Shown: positions 15,873 through 24,673 of the stretch, piece after piece
How positions within the stretch are numbered: the stretch's first letter is position 1
Layout: every line of letters starts with the position of its first letter
DNA from: Streptomyces sp. WAC 01529
GTDB lineage: Bacteria; Actinomycetota; Actinomycetes; Streptomycetales; Streptomycetaceae
Assembly: GCF_003945545.1 (NCBI RefSeq)
Contig: NZ_CP029617.1
Coordinates: 6,289,001 to 6,353,000 of the forward strand
DNA: 64,000 nt
Direction: 5' to 3'
Position numbers and translations under genes: made by a program
The notes under the pieces: model-generated
What the model saw: only the letters and a program-made list of their open reading frames with translations
Database searches by the model: none
Told to the model about the DNA's origin: nothing

Positions 15873-17150
15873 ATGCGAGTAAAGCCGGATTCCGGCAAGG
15901 GGTCGCAGGGCAAGGACTCGAAGGAGCAGGAGGAGCCGGAGGAGAAGCGGCGCCTCGATCTCAGCGTGCCGCAAGTGGCGGGGAGCGCCATCGCCGCGGT
16001 CGTGGCGGCGAAGCTGGCCTCGAACCTCGGGGTCTACGGCACGATCCTCGGCGCCGGCGTCGTGAGCGGCATCGCGACCTGCGGCGGCACGATCTTCCAG
16101 CACTTCTTCAAGCGCACGGGCGAACAGATACGCGTCGTCGCGGTGCAGGCCAAGCCGAAGGCGCACCAAGTGCCGTTGACCACAGCCCCCTCGGTGCCGG
16201 AGACGTTCAGAACCGCCGCGTACACGGGCGCCGCGTCCGCCACCGGGCCGGTGACCACCACATGGGGTCGCCCACGGGAAGCGGACGCCGAGCCGGACGG
16301 GATCGCGGTACTTCCGTCGGCGGCGGACGCGACCACGGCGTTGCCGACCCCGGACGCGGACCCCACGACCGCGCTGCCGTCGGTGGCCTCCGACCTCGAC
16401 GCCGACAGGACGCAACGGCTCGGCTCGGTCGACGCCACGCAGTTGGTCCCGCGCGAGGACGGCACGCGACTGCTGCCCCGTGATGACGCCACGCGCGTGC
16501 TGCGCGCCGGACCGGGAGCGCCCACTTCGGGTACGTCTGCTCCCGGGACGCCCACTCCGGGGACGCCGGTCGAACCGCCGCTTCCGTCGGACGAGTTCAC
16601 CGTCGGCACCACGCACCGCGCGCGGATCCGCAGCTGGAAGCGGCCGTTGATCGCGGCTGCCGTCGTCTTCGGTGTCGCCATGGGCGGGATCACCACGTAC
16701 GAGCTGATCTCCGGGGAGGACCTCAGCGGCGGCAAGGGCACGACGATCAGCAACGGCTTCTCGGGGAACAACACCTCCAAGGAGAGGCCGTCCACTCCCT
16801 CCGAACCGTCAGGACAGCCGTCGGACAACGGCACTTCGGGGACGGGCGACGGCACCCAGGAGGGCGGCGGCACCGCGACACCGGACCCGGACGGGACCGG
16901 GGGTCAGACGCCGGGCCAGGGCGACGGCAACGGCAGCGGCACCGGTGGCGACGGCTCCAAGAACGACCCCGACGACGGCACCGGCACGGACCCCGACAAG
17001 GACAAGGGCGACGACTCCGGGGACGACGGCGCCAAGACGGACCCGACACCGACGCCGCCTCCGGCCCCCACGCCGTCGAGCGGCACAGGCCCCGGCAGCG
17101 GCACGGGCGCCGACGGCGACGCGCAGCAGGGCGAGACCACCAGCCCCTAG
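15873..17150 (+). CDS. Hypothetical membrane protein with a large Thr/Pro/Gly/Asp-rich C-terminus
   Basis: 425 residues, no recognised family. A charged N-terminus is followed by a membrane-associated helical hairpin (about residues 30-80, AGSAIAAVVAAKLASNLG) and, after about 170 low-complexity residues containing DPTTALP-, ATQLVPRED- and ATRVLRAG-type repeats, a second transmembrane helix (about 250-275, LIAAAVVFGVAMGGITTYEL). Residues 280-425 are a Gly/Ser/Thr/Asp-rich tail, probably outside the membrane. ATG at 15873 has AAGGG 7 bases upstream. Lies beside sepH but is divergent from it. Function unknown. Confidence 0.75.
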   Translation: MRVKPDSGKGSQGKDSKEQEEPEEKRRLDLSVPQVAGSAIAAVVAAKLASNLGVYGTILGAGVVSGIATCGGTIFQHFFKRTGEQIRVVAVQAKPKAHQVPLTTAPSVPETFRTAAYTGAASATGPVTTTWGRPREADAEPDGIAVLPSAADATTALPTPDADPTTALPSVASDLDADRTQRLGSVDATQLVPREDGTRLLPRDDATRVLRAGPGAPTSGTSAPGTPTPGTPVEPPLPSDEFTVGTTHRARIRSWKRPLIAAAVVFGVAMGGITTYELISGEDLSGGKGTTISNGFSGNNTSKERPSTPSEPSGQPSDNGTSGTGDGTQEGGGTATPDPDGTGGQTPGQGDGNGSGTGGDGSKNDPDDGTGTDPDKDKGDDSGDDGAKTDPTPTPPPAPTPSSGTGPGSGTGADGDAQQGETTSP

Positions 17151-17156
17151 CCGGGG

Positions 17157-18482
17157 TCAGTCGCCGAGGACCCGCCGCAGATAGTCGTTGCCGAACATGC
17201 GGTCGGGGTCGAGGCGGTCGCGCAGGGCGGTGAACTCGCCGAAGCGGGGGTACGCCTTGGCGAAGTACTCCGCGTCGCGCGTGTGCAGCTTGCCCCAGTG
17301 CGGCCGCCCCTCGTGCGCGGTGAAGATCCGCTCGGCCGCGGCGAAGTACGCCTGGTACGGCGTGCCCTTGTACATATGGACGGCGATGTACGCGCTCTCC
17401 CGGCCCGAGGCCGTGGAGAGCGCGATGTCGTCCGCGGGCGCCGTGCGGACCTCCACGGGGAAGCTGATCCGCAGCCGCGAACGCTCCACCATGGCCTTCA
17501 GCTCGCGCAGGGTCTCCACCAGGGCCTCGCGCGGAACGGCGTACTCCATCTCCATGAAGCGCACCCGGCGCGGGCTGGTGAACACCTTGTAGGGGATGTC
17601 GGTGTACGTGCGGGCGGAGAGCGCCTTGCTGGAGATCCTCGCGATGCCCGGGATGGCCGCGGGGACGGCCCGGCCGAGGGAGTTGACCACCTGGAAGAGG
17701 CCGTTGGAGAGCACTTCGTCCTCTACGAAGGCGCTGATCCTGCCGGGCGGGGCCACGGGACCCGGGCTGCGGTTGTTGCGCTTGGTGGTGCAGTTGCCGG
17801 TGTGCGGGAACCAGTAGAACTCGAAGTGCTCGTTCTCGATGACCAGGGCGTCGAAGTCGCTGGTGACCTTCTCGAAGGTCATCGGTTCCTCGCGGGCCGT
17901 GAGGAAGAAGACCGGCTCCACGGCGAAGGTGATCGCGGAGATGACACCGAGCGCGCCGAGCCCGACGCGGGCGGCGGCGAAGACGTCGGGGTTCTCGTCG
18001 GCGGAGCAGGTCAGGATCGTGCCGTCCGCGGTGACCAGCTCAAGGCCCTTGATCTGCGCGGCGATCGAGGCCGAGTCGCGGCCCGTGCCGTGGGTGCCGG
18101 TACTGACGGCTCCGGAGACGGTCTGCTCCATGATGTCGCCCATGTTCGTGAGCGAAAGGCCCTCACGCGCGAGTGCCGTGTTCAGGCGCTTCAGCGGGGT
18201 GCCCGCCTCCACGGTGACCGTGCCCGCCGCGCGGTCGATGCCGCGGATGCCGGTGAGGAGGCCGGGGCGTATGAGGAGGCCGTCGGTCGCGGCGGCCGCC
18301 GTGAAGGAGTGCCCCGTGCCGACCGGCTTCGCCCGCAGGCCCTCGGCCCTGGCCTCGCGCAGGGCCGCCGAGAGCTCCTCCACCGAGGCGGGGGAGACCT
18401 CCCTGACGGGCCGCGCGGTGACGTTGCCCGCCCAGTTACGCCACGCCGCTGTGCTCTTCCCGCTGCCCGTTGCCGTGCTCAT
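17157..18482 (-). CDS. FAD-linked aldonolactone oxidase (D-arabinono-1,4-lactone/L-gulonolactone oxidase family)
   Basis: 441 residues: an FAD-binding PCMH domain (residues 20-190; VGTGHSFTAAAATDG binds FAD and ends in the conserved GTHGTGRDSASI) and an ALO-type C-terminal domain (200-441; RPHWGKLHT and FGNDYLRRV are family hallmarks). Predicted to oxidise sugar lactones or related alditols with O2. ATG at 18480-18482 overlaps the 3' end of the upstream MFS gene by 47 bases, so the two are co-transcribed. The substrate is unknown; an alditol oxidase role is also possible. Confidence 0.88.
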   Translation of the reverse strand: MSTATGSGKSTAAWRNWAGNVTARPVREVSPASVEELSAALREARAEGLRAKPVGTGHSFTAAAATDGLLIRPGLLTGIRGIDRAAGTVTVEAGTPLKRLNTALAREGLSLTNMGDIMEQTVSGAVSTGTHGTGRDSASIAAQIKGLELVTADGTILTCSADENPDVFAAARVGLGALGVISAITFAVEPVFFLTAREEPMTFEKVTSDFDALVIENEHFEFYWFPHTGNCTTKRNNRSPGPVAPPGRISAFVEDEVLSNGLFQVVNSLGRAVPAAIPGIARISSKALSARTYTDIPYKVFTSPRRVRFMEMEYAVPREALVETLRELKAMVERSRLRISFPVEVRTAPADDIALSTASGRESAYIAVHMYKGTPYQAYFAAAERIFTAHEGRPHWGKLHTRDAEYFAKAYPRFGEFTALRDRLDPDRMFGNDYLRRVLGD

Positions 18483-19680
18483 GGGTTCCTCCCCGTCGCG
18501 GAACCGGCCTCGCCAGCCGGCGATACCCCAGGAACCCGACGACGACCGCGACGGCTCCCGAGATCCCCGGAACCGCGTACCCGGCGTCCGGGCCCGCGGC
18601 GTCGATCACCCAGCCGGCCGCGGAGGAGCCGAGCGCGACGCCGACCGCGAGCCCGGTGCTCACCCAGGTCATGCCCTCGGTCAGTTTCGCGCGTGGTACG
18701 TGCTGCTCGACGAGGGCCATCGTCGTGATCATCGTCGGTGCGATGGACAGGCCCGCGACGAACAGCGCCACGGCCAGAAACGGCAGGTTCCCGACCAGTT
18801 GAAGCGGGATCATACTCACGGCCATCGCACAGACACCCAGCAGCCACCTGGGCGCCGGTGCCCCCTTGAAGTGCAGCAGCCCGAAGACCGCACCCGCGAG
18901 GCAGGAGCCGAGGGCGTAGACCGCGAGCACGAGGCTCGCCGCGGATTTGTGGCCCTGGTCCTCCGCGTACGCCACCGTGACCACGTCGATCGCCCCGAAG
19001 ATCGCGCCGGTCGCGACGAAGGTGGCGACGAGCACCTGGAGGCCGCCCGAGCGCAACGCCGAGCCGCCGGTGTGGTGTTCGCGCGGATGCGGCACCGGCT
19101 CGGTCTCCCGCTGGGCCGTCAGCCAGAAGACGCCCACGGCGAGAAAGGCCCCGGCGAGCAGCGGTCCCGCCTCGGGGAACCACACCGTGGAGAGCCCGAT
19201 CGAGATGATCGGCCCGAAGATGAAGCAGACCTCGTCCACCACGGACTCGAAGGAGTACGCGGTGTGCAGCTGCGGGGTGTCGCGGTACAGGACCGCCCAG
19301 CGGGCCCTGATCATCGAGCCCACGCTCGGCACACAGCCGACCAGCGCGGCGAAGACGAACAGCGTCCAGTCGGGCGTCTCGAACTTCGCGCAGAGCAGCA
19401 GCCCCGCCACCGCGGCCAGGGAGACCAGCGTCGCCGGCCTGAGCACCCGGCGCTGGCCGTGGCGGTCCACGAGCCGCGAGATCTGCGGCCCGATCGCGGC
19501 CGCGGAGAGCGCGACGGCCGCCGAGAGCGCGCCCGCGAGGCCGTACCGCCCGGTCAGCTGGGACACCATCGTCACGATGCCGATGCCCATCATCGAGATC
19601 GGCATGCGGCCGAGGAACCCGGCGGTGGAGAACGCCTTGGTGCCGGGGGCGGCGAAGAGGGCGCGGTAGGAGCTGGGCAC
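18436..19680 (-). CDS. MFS transporter
   Basis: 414 residues with about 12 membrane helices. Signature loops include GFLGRMPISMMGIG near the N-terminus, SRLVDRHGQRRVLRP between helices 2 and 3, and the second-half counterpart. GTG at 19680 with GCGGAG about ten bases ahead is chosen because sequence upstream is charged and not membrane-like. Overlaps the FAD-oxidase gene downstream, suggesting transport of its substrate or product, but specificity cannot be read. Confidence 0.82.
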   Translation of the reverse strand: MPSSYRALFAAPGTKAFSTAGFLGRMPISMMGIGIVTMVSQLTGRYGLAGALSAAVALSAAAIGPQISRLVDRHGQRRVLRPATLVSLAAVAGLLLCAKFETPDWTLFVFAALVGCVPSVGSMIRARWAVLYRDTPQLHTAYSFESVVDEVCFIFGPIISIGLSTVWFPEAGPLLAGAFLAVGVFWLTAQRETEPVPHPREHHTGGSALRSGGLQVLVATFVATGAIFGAIDVVTVAYAEDQGHKSAASLVLAVYALGSCLAGAVFGLLHFKGAPAPRWLLGVCAMAVSMIPLQLVGNLPFLAVALFVAGLSIAPTMITTMALVEQHVPRAKLTEGMTWVSTGLAVGVALGSSAAGWVIDAAGPDAGYAVPGISGAVAVVVGFLGYRRLARPVPRRGGTHEHGNGQREEHSGVA

Positions 19681-19858
19681 GTGGACTCCGCAGAAACGCC
19701 GGAGTTCCGCGGGCGGGACGACTCCGGTAAGGCGTAAAGGTGGCCGATACAGCTTACGGCCGTGAGAGACCGGACGCACCCGTTTTCCCGCTTGTCCGGA
19801 GGGGCCCGAACGCACCGTGGTTTCCCGGCTGTCAGTGGTGAGTGGCAGGATCGGTGGC

Positions 19859-20986
19859 ATGTCCGATGCGCTCGATCCCACTCCCTACGACGCCCTGCTG
19901 CTGCTCTCGTTCGGCGGCCCAGAGGGCCCCGACGACGTCGTCCCGTTCCTGGAGAACGTGACGCGCGGGCGCGGCATCCCCAAGGAGCGGCTCAAGGAGG
20001 TGGGGCAGCACTACTTCCTGTTCGGCGGGGTCAGCCCGATCAACGACCAGAACCGCGCCCTGCTGGAGGCCCTGCGCAAGGACTTCGCGGAGCACGGCCT
20101 GGACCTGCCGGTCTACTGGGGCAATCGCAACTGGGCGCCCTACCTCACGGACACCCTGCGCGAGATGGTCACCGACGGCCGCCGCCGCATCCTGACCCTG
20201 GCCACCAGCGCGTACGCCTCGTACTCGGGCTGCCGCCAGTACCGCGAGAACCTCGCGGACTCCCTCGCCGCCCTGGAGGCGGAGGGCCTTGAGCCGCCGC
20301 GGGTCGACAAGCTCCGGCACTACTTCAACCACCCCGGCTTCGTACGCCCCATGATCGACGGCGTCCTGAAGTCCCTCTCCGAGCTGCCCGAGGACGTACG
20401 CCAGGGCGCGCACCTCGCCTTCACGACGCACTCGATCCCGAACGCGGCGGCCGACACCTCCGGCCCGGCCGAGGACCACGGCGACGGCGGTGCGTACGTC
20501 AGGGAGCACCTGGACGTGGCCCGTCTCATCGCCGACGCGGTGCGCGAGGAGACCGGCGTCGAGCACCCGTGGCAGCTCGTCTACCAGTCTCGCAGCGGCG
20601 CCCCGCACATCCCGTGGCTGGAGCCGGACATCTGCGACCACCTGGAGGAGCGGCACGGCGCCGGGGCGCCCGCGGTGGTCATGGTCCCCATCGGCTTCGT
20701 CTCGGACCACATGGAGGTCCTGTACGACCTCGACACCGAGGCCGAGGCCAAGGCCGCGGAGCTGGGTCTTCCGGTCCGCCGCTCGGCGACGGTCGGCGCC
20801 GATCCCCGGTTCGCCGCGGCGATCAGGGAGCTGGTCCTGGAGCGCGCCGCCAAGGAGACCGGCGCGGCGGTGACTCCATGCGCCCTGGGAGCCCTCGGCC
20901 CGAGCCACGACCTGTGCCCGGTTGGCTGCTGCCCGGCCCGCGCCCCGAAGCCCGCGGCCGCCGGCGCCGACAGCCCGTACGCGTGA
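19859..20986 (+). CDS. hemH: Ferrochelatase (coproporphyrin III ferrochelatase in actinobacteria)
   Basis: 375 residues. Inserts Fe2+ into the porphyrin in heme biosynthesis; actinobacterial members use coproporphyrin III (also named CpfC). Catalytic His is in FTTHSIP, and YQSRSGAPHIPWLEPD matches the conserved core. The C-terminal PCALGALGPSHDLCPVGCCP cluster provides Cys residues for the [2Fe-2S] cluster typical of actinobacterial enzymes. ATG at 19859 selected by the conserved start (MSDALDPTPYDALLLLSFGG). Divergent from the MFS gene; upstream of an inositol monophosphatase. Confidence 0.95.
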   Translation: MSDALDPTPYDALLLLSFGGPEGPDDVVPFLENVTRGRGIPKERLKEVGQHYFLFGGVSPINDQNRALLEALRKDFAEHGLDLPVYWGNRNWAPYLTDTLREMVTDGRRRILTLATSAYASYSGCRQYRENLADSLAALEAEGLEPPRVDKLRHYFNHPGFVRPMIDGVLKSLSELPEDVRQGAHLAFTTHSIPNAAADTSGPAEDHGDGGAYVREHLDVARLIADAVREETGVEHPWQLVYQSRSGAPHIPWLEPDICDHLEERHGAGAPAVVMVPIGFVSDHMEVLYDLDTEAEAKAAELGLPVRRSATVGADPRFAAAIRELVLERAAKETGAAVTPCALGALGPSHDLCPVGCCPARAPKPAAAGADSPYA

Positions 20987-21017
20987 TTCCCGATCCCCCC
21001 GAGCTGGAGCGAGCACC

Positions 21018-21827
21018 ATGAACGACCCGCTGAAGGCGCTCAAGGCCGAGCTGCTCGACATCGCCCTGGAGGCCGCGCACCGGGCCGGGGCCTTCCTCCG
21101 CGAAGGCCGCCCCGACGACCTGGGCGTGGCGGCCACCAAGTCCAGCGCCGTGGACGTCGTCACCGAGATGGACATCGCCTCCGAGAAGCTCATCACCGAC
21201 TTCCTCGCCGAGCGCAGACCGGAGGACGGCGTGCTCGGCGAGGAGGGCGCGAGCGTCGAGGGCAGCAGCGGCGTGCAGTGGGTCGTCGACCCGATCGACG
21301 GCACCGTCAACTACCTGTACGGCCGCCCGGACTGGTCCGTGTCCATCGCCGCCCGCAAGGACGGCGAGACCCTGGTCGGGGTGGTGCACGCCCCGATGCG
21401 CGGGGAGACGTACCGCGCGGTCCTGGGGGAGGGCGCCTTCGTCGGCGACGTGCCCGCGCGCGTCCGCCCCGCGCCTCCCTTCGGGCAGGCCCTGGTGGGC
21501 ACCGGCTTCGGGTACCTCACCGAGCGCCGCGTCCAACAGGCGGAGATCACCCGCCACCTCATCCCGAAGGTGCGGGACATCCGGCGCGGCGGATCGGCCG
21601 CGATCGACCTGTGCGACGTCGCGGTGGGCCGCCTGGACGCGTACTACGAGCGGGGGCTCAAGCCGTGGGACTTCGCGGCGGGTGACCTCGTCGCCCGGGA
21701 GGCGGGCGCGCTGACCGGTGGCCGCCCCGGAGAGGCCCTCTCGGGCGAGCTGGCCATCGCGGCCCCGCCCGGCCTCTTCGAGCCCCTTCAGGGCCTCCTG
21801 GAGGACCTCGGCGCCTGGCACGACTGA
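21018..21827 (+). CDS. Inositol monophosphatase family protein
   Basis: 269 residues, Mg2+-dependent phosphatase fold. Metal-site motifs: EEGAS, DPIDGTVNYLYG (DPIDGT is the signature) and KPWDFAAGDL. Family members dephosphorylate inositol phosphate, fructose-bisphosphate or histidinol phosphate; the specific substrate is not decidable here. ATG at 21018 has GGAGCGAG upstream. Lies 31 bases after hemH and may share its transcript. A strong terminator follows at 21838. Confidence 0.9.
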   Translation: MNDPLKALKAELLDIALEAAHRAGAFLREGRPDDLGVAATKSSAVDVVTEMDIASEKLITDFLAERRPEDGVLGEEGASVEGSSGVQWVVDPIDGTVNYLYGRPDWSVSIAARKDGETLVGVVHAPMRGETYRAVLGEGAFVGDVPARVRPAPPFGQALVGTGFGYLTERRVQQAEITRHLIPKVRDIRRGGSAAIDLCDVAVGRLDAYYERGLKPWDFAAGDLVAREAGALTGGRPGEALSGELAIAAPPGLFEPLQGLLEDLGAWHD

Positions 21828-21837
21828 CGGCACACGG

Positions 21838-21874
21838 AAGGGCCCCGGCGTCACGTCCAGACGCCGGGGCCCTT
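21838..21874 (+). terminator. Hairpin terminator after the inositol monophosphatase gene
   Basis: AAGGGCCCCGGCGT and ACGCCGGGGCCCTT form a perfect 14-base-pair stem. Confidence 0.88.
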
Positions 21875-21897
21875 ACGTACGTATGTGCTCAGGTCAC

Positions 21898-22071
21898 TCA
21901 GACCTGCAGAGCGCCTACCTCGACTCCGTGCTCGGCGGCCAGGCGGTGGAGGTCCTCCAGCTCCGCCTGCTCCACCTCGGCAAGGAAGTCGTCTCCCGTC
22001 TCACGGGCCATGGTGAGGTCGGACTCCGTGGCCTTTATGCGCTGCAGGAGACCTGCGGTGAATGCGTCCAT
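21898..22071 (-). CDS. Small conserved-type hypothetical protein, 57 residues
   Basis: Reads MDAFTAGLLQRIKATESDLT, then acidic helical sequence ending HGVEVGALQV. ATG at 22071 is preceded by GAGGGGGC at good spacing, and codon third positions are G/C-rich. Predicted to be a soluble, largely helical, acidic protein; no family recognised. It is divergent from cutR across a 300-base gap and convergent with the phosphatase. Because it is short it is easily missed. I recall a small ORF at the equivalent place beside cutRS in Streptomyces, but could not check this. Confidence 0.72.
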   Translation of the reverse strand: MDAFTAGLLQRIKATESDLTMARETGDDFLAEVEQAELEDLHRLAAEHGVEVGALQV

Positions 22072-22372
22072 GGTTGCGCCCCCTCGGCTGGGTCATGGGT
22101 CGATGGCACGGGGGTGTGCCCTCAAGAAGGGTCGATCACGTCGTGAGCCGCCCTGGAGAAAGCGGTTTGTGGCGCACCACATACAAAGCGTGATCGCGGG
22201 TGTAAGGCCGTCCTCCCCTGGCTCCGTTCCGCAGAAACCTCAACAGGCGGACGAAATCCCGCATTCCCGGGCCCTCAGACCGCCTTACAGCCGGTTTATG
22301 GCCGAAAGGGGCAGGATGGAGGCCTACCCCAAGACAAACCTGCCCGCAGGGGCACAGAGGAAGGACAACGAC
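22072..22372. promoter_or_regulatory. Divergent promoter region upstream of cutR
   Basis: This 301-base gap separates the small protein gene from cutR. It contains the imperfect dyad TTTGTGGCGCACCACATACAAA at about 22169-22190, possibly an operator, and AGAGGAAGGA just before the cutR start. No other gene is seen. Confidence 0.45.
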
Positions 22373-23026
22373 GTGCGCGTACTCGTCGTCGAGGACGAGC
22401 AGCTGCTCGCCGATGCGGTGGCCACCGGACTGCGCCGGGAGGCCATGGCAGTCGACGTCGTGTACGACGGGGCGGCCGCCCTGGAGCGCATCGGCGTCAA
22501 CGACTACGACGTGGTGGTGCTCGACCGGGACCTCCCGCTCGTGCACGGCGACGACGTCTGCCGCAAGATCGTCGAGCTGGGCATGCCGACCCGCGTCCTG
22601 ATGCTCACCGCCTCGGGCGACGTCAGCGACCGCGTCGAGGGCCTGGAGATCGGCGCCGACGACTACCTCCCCAAGCCCTTCGCGTTCAGCGAGCTGACGG
22701 CACGCGTGCGTGCCCTCGGACGGCGTACGAGCGTGCCGCTGCCGCCCGTCCTGGAGCGGGCCGGGATCAAGCTCGACCCCAACCGCCGCGAGGTCTTCCG
22801 CGACGGCAAGGAGATCCAGCTCGCTCCCAAGGAGTTCGCCGTCCTCGAAGTGCTGCTGCGCAGCGAGGGCGCGGTCGTCTCCGCCGAGCAGCTCCTGGAG
22901 AAGGCCTGGGACGAGAACACCGACCCGTTCACGAACGTGGTCCGGGTCACCGTCATGACCCTGCGCCGCAAGCTCGGTGAGCCCGCCGTCATCGTGACGG
23001 TGCCGGGCTCCGGCTACCGGATCTGA
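22373..23026 (+). CDS. cutR: Two-component response regulator CutR (OmpR/PhoB family)
   Basis: 217 residues, the size of Streptomyces CutR. Receiver domain residues 1-115 with phospho-acceptor D51 (VVVLDRDLP) and the Lys switch in LPKPFAF; C-terminal winged-helix domain 125-217 (VVRVTVMTLRRKLGEP). GTG at 22373 with AGAGGAAGGA upstream. CutRS is a conserved Streptomyces system implicated in secretion stress and antibiotic repression. cutS follows six bases later and is co-transcribed. Confidence 0.92.
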   Translation: MRVLVVEDEQLLADAVATGLRREAMAVDVVYDGAAALERIGVNDYDVVVLDRDLPLVHGDDVCRKIVELGMPTRVLMLTASGDVSDRVEGLEIGADDYLPKPFAFSELTARVRALGRRTSVPLPPVLERAGIKLDPNRREVFRDGKEIQLAPKEFAVLEVLLRSEGAVVSAEQLLEKAWDENTDPFTNVVRVTVMTLRRKLGEPAVIVTVPGSGYRI

Positions 23027-23032
23027 CCCCCG

Positions 23033-24280
23033 GTGGCCGCGACCCCGGCGCCACCAGCCGCGCCTCCGAAGCCGACGTGGGACCCCAGGAAGGTCGAAGC
23101 ACCCTTCCCGTGGCTGCGTCCCACCATCCGTATACGGCTCACGCTGCTCTACGGCGGCATGTTCCTGATCGCGGGCATCCTGCTGCTCTCGATCATCTAT
23201 CTGCTCGCCGCGCAGGCGTTGAACGTCGGCAGTGACCTGCCGTTCCGGGTCACGGGCAAGTCCACGGTGAGCAGCGAGAGCTGCACCAACTTCCGGCTGC
23301 TCCCCGAGCGCCCCACGGAGGGGCAGCTCAACGCCGCGCTGAACGAGTGCGTCAACCAGATGCGCCAGAACGCCCTGGACAACCTCCTCAGCCGGTCACT
23401 TCTCGCCCTCCTCGGGCTCGCCGTGATCGCCTTCGCCTTCGGGTACGCGATGGCGGGCCGCGTGCTCTCGCCGCTGGGCCGCATCACCCGCACCGCCCGC
23501 AGGGTGGCCGGCACCGACCTGACCCGGCGCATCGAGCTGGACGGCCCGGACGACGAGCTGAAGGAGCTGTCCGACACCTTCGACGAGATGCTGGACCGCC
23601 TGGAGCGGGCGTTCACCGCCCAGCAGCGGTTCGTCGGCAACGCCTCGCACGAGCTGCGCACGCCGCTGGCGATCAACCGCACGCTCCTGGAGGTGCACCT
23701 CTCCGACCCCGGGGCGCCGCCGGAACTCCACCAGCTGGGCAAGACGCTCCTGGCCACCAACGAGCGCAGCGAGCAGCTCGTGGAGGGCCTGCTGCTGCTC
23801 GCCCGCAGCGACAACCAGATCGTCGAGCGCAAGCCGGTCGATCTCGCCGAGGTCGCCGACCGCGCGGTCGACCAGGTGCGCGGCGAGGCCGACGCGAAGG
23901 GCGTGGAGATCCGCGGGGAGCGTGGTCCGGCCGTCGTGCAGGGCAATGGCGTACTCCTGGAGCGGATCGCCCTGAACCTCGTCCAGAACGCCGTCAGGTA
24001 CAACGTGGCGGACGAGGGCTGGGTCGAGGTGACCACGGAGGCTCAGCACGGCCAGGCGGTCCTGGTGGTGTCGAACACGGGCCCGGTGGTGCCCGCGTAC
24101 GAGATCGACAACCTTTTTGAGCCTTTCCGGAGGCTGCGGACCGAGCGGACGGGCAGCGACAAGGGCGTCGGGCTCGGCCTGTCGATCGCCCGGTCGGTGG
24201 CGCGGGCCCACGGGGGCCGTATCATCGCGGAGCCGCGCGAGGGGGGAGGGCTCGTGATGCGAGTGACGCTTCCCCTCTGA
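23033..24280 (+). CDS. cutS: Two-component sensor histidine kinase CutS
   Basis: 415 residues. TM1 (about 36-60), an extracellular domain of about 60 residues holding two Cys (C84 and C106), TM2 (about 120-140), HAMP (140-193), HisKA with NASHELRTPL (H206) and HATPase c (about 300-415; GLGLSIARSVARAHGG). The two extracellular Cys fit the proposal that CutS senses secretion or redox status through a disulfide. GTG at 23033 starts 6 bases after cutR. Membrane-bound; phosphorylates CutR. Confidence 0.92.
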   Translation: MAATPAPPAAPPKPTWDPRKVEAPFPWLRPTIRIRLTLLYGGMFLIAGILLLSIIYLLAAQALNVGSDLPFRVTGKSTVSSESCTNFRLLPERPTEGQLNAALNECVNQMRQNALDNLLSRSLLALLGLAVIAFAFGYAMAGRVLSPLGRITRTARRVAGTDLTRRIELDGPDDELKELSDTFDEMLDRLERAFTAQQRFVGNASHELRTPLAINRTLLEVHLSDPGAPPELHQLGKTLLATNERSEQLVEGLLLLARSDNQIVERKPVDLAEVADRAVDQVRGEADAKGVEIRGERGPAVVQGNGVLLERIALNLVQNAVRYNVADEGWVEVTTEAQHGQAVLVVSNTGPVVPAYEIDNLFEPFRRLRTERTGSDKGVGLGLSIARSVARAHGGRIIAEPREGGGLVMRVTLPL

Positions 24281-24673
24281 GATGCTGCACGAACGCGCCG
24301 ACGTGTTCGCTTTGCGCGGAATTTTCGGGACTCGAATCCGGGAAAACCGTGTGCGATCGATCACAGTGGCGATTTCTTGGGTATCTACTCTCCGTGATCG
24401 CTAAAGTCGTCGGAAAGCCGGGAAAATCCGGGTTTTCGGGGGTCTTGATCACGGGAAGTACACGGGGTGACGCCCGTGAAGTGCGACATTCGGACCGTGT
24501 ACGGTCCCGATCGCCATCCAAGCCGATCACCTCTTCAGGGGTGCGGTTGGGTGTCGATTGAGTAACAGACCTTGATGTGAGGCAAAATCTCCGCCTCGGG
24601 TCGGGCACAAGTCCGGCCTCTCACGCGTTACGTGCGCTGGAGACACCGCAGACACCCAGAGGGGGAGAGCGAC
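24281..24673. promoter_or_regulatory. Long leader/promoter region before the DUF4193 gene
   Basis: This 393-base gap contains a CRP-like palindrome at 24350-24365 (TGTGCGATCGATCACA, see separate entry), an AT-richer hairpin CCGGGAAAA/TTTTCGGG at about 24419-24440, and GAGGGGGAGAGC just ahead of the ATG at 24674. No convincing gene. Confidence 0.5.
24350..24365. promoter_or_regulatory. Candidate Crp-family binding site
   Basis: TGTGCGATCGATCACA is one base from the palindromic TGTGA-N6-TCACA Crp consensus and close to the GTG-N6-GNCAC motif reported for Streptomyces Crp. It lies 70 bases after the cutS stop, about 310 bases ahead of the DUF4193 start, so the target promoter is uncertain. Confidence 0.4.
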
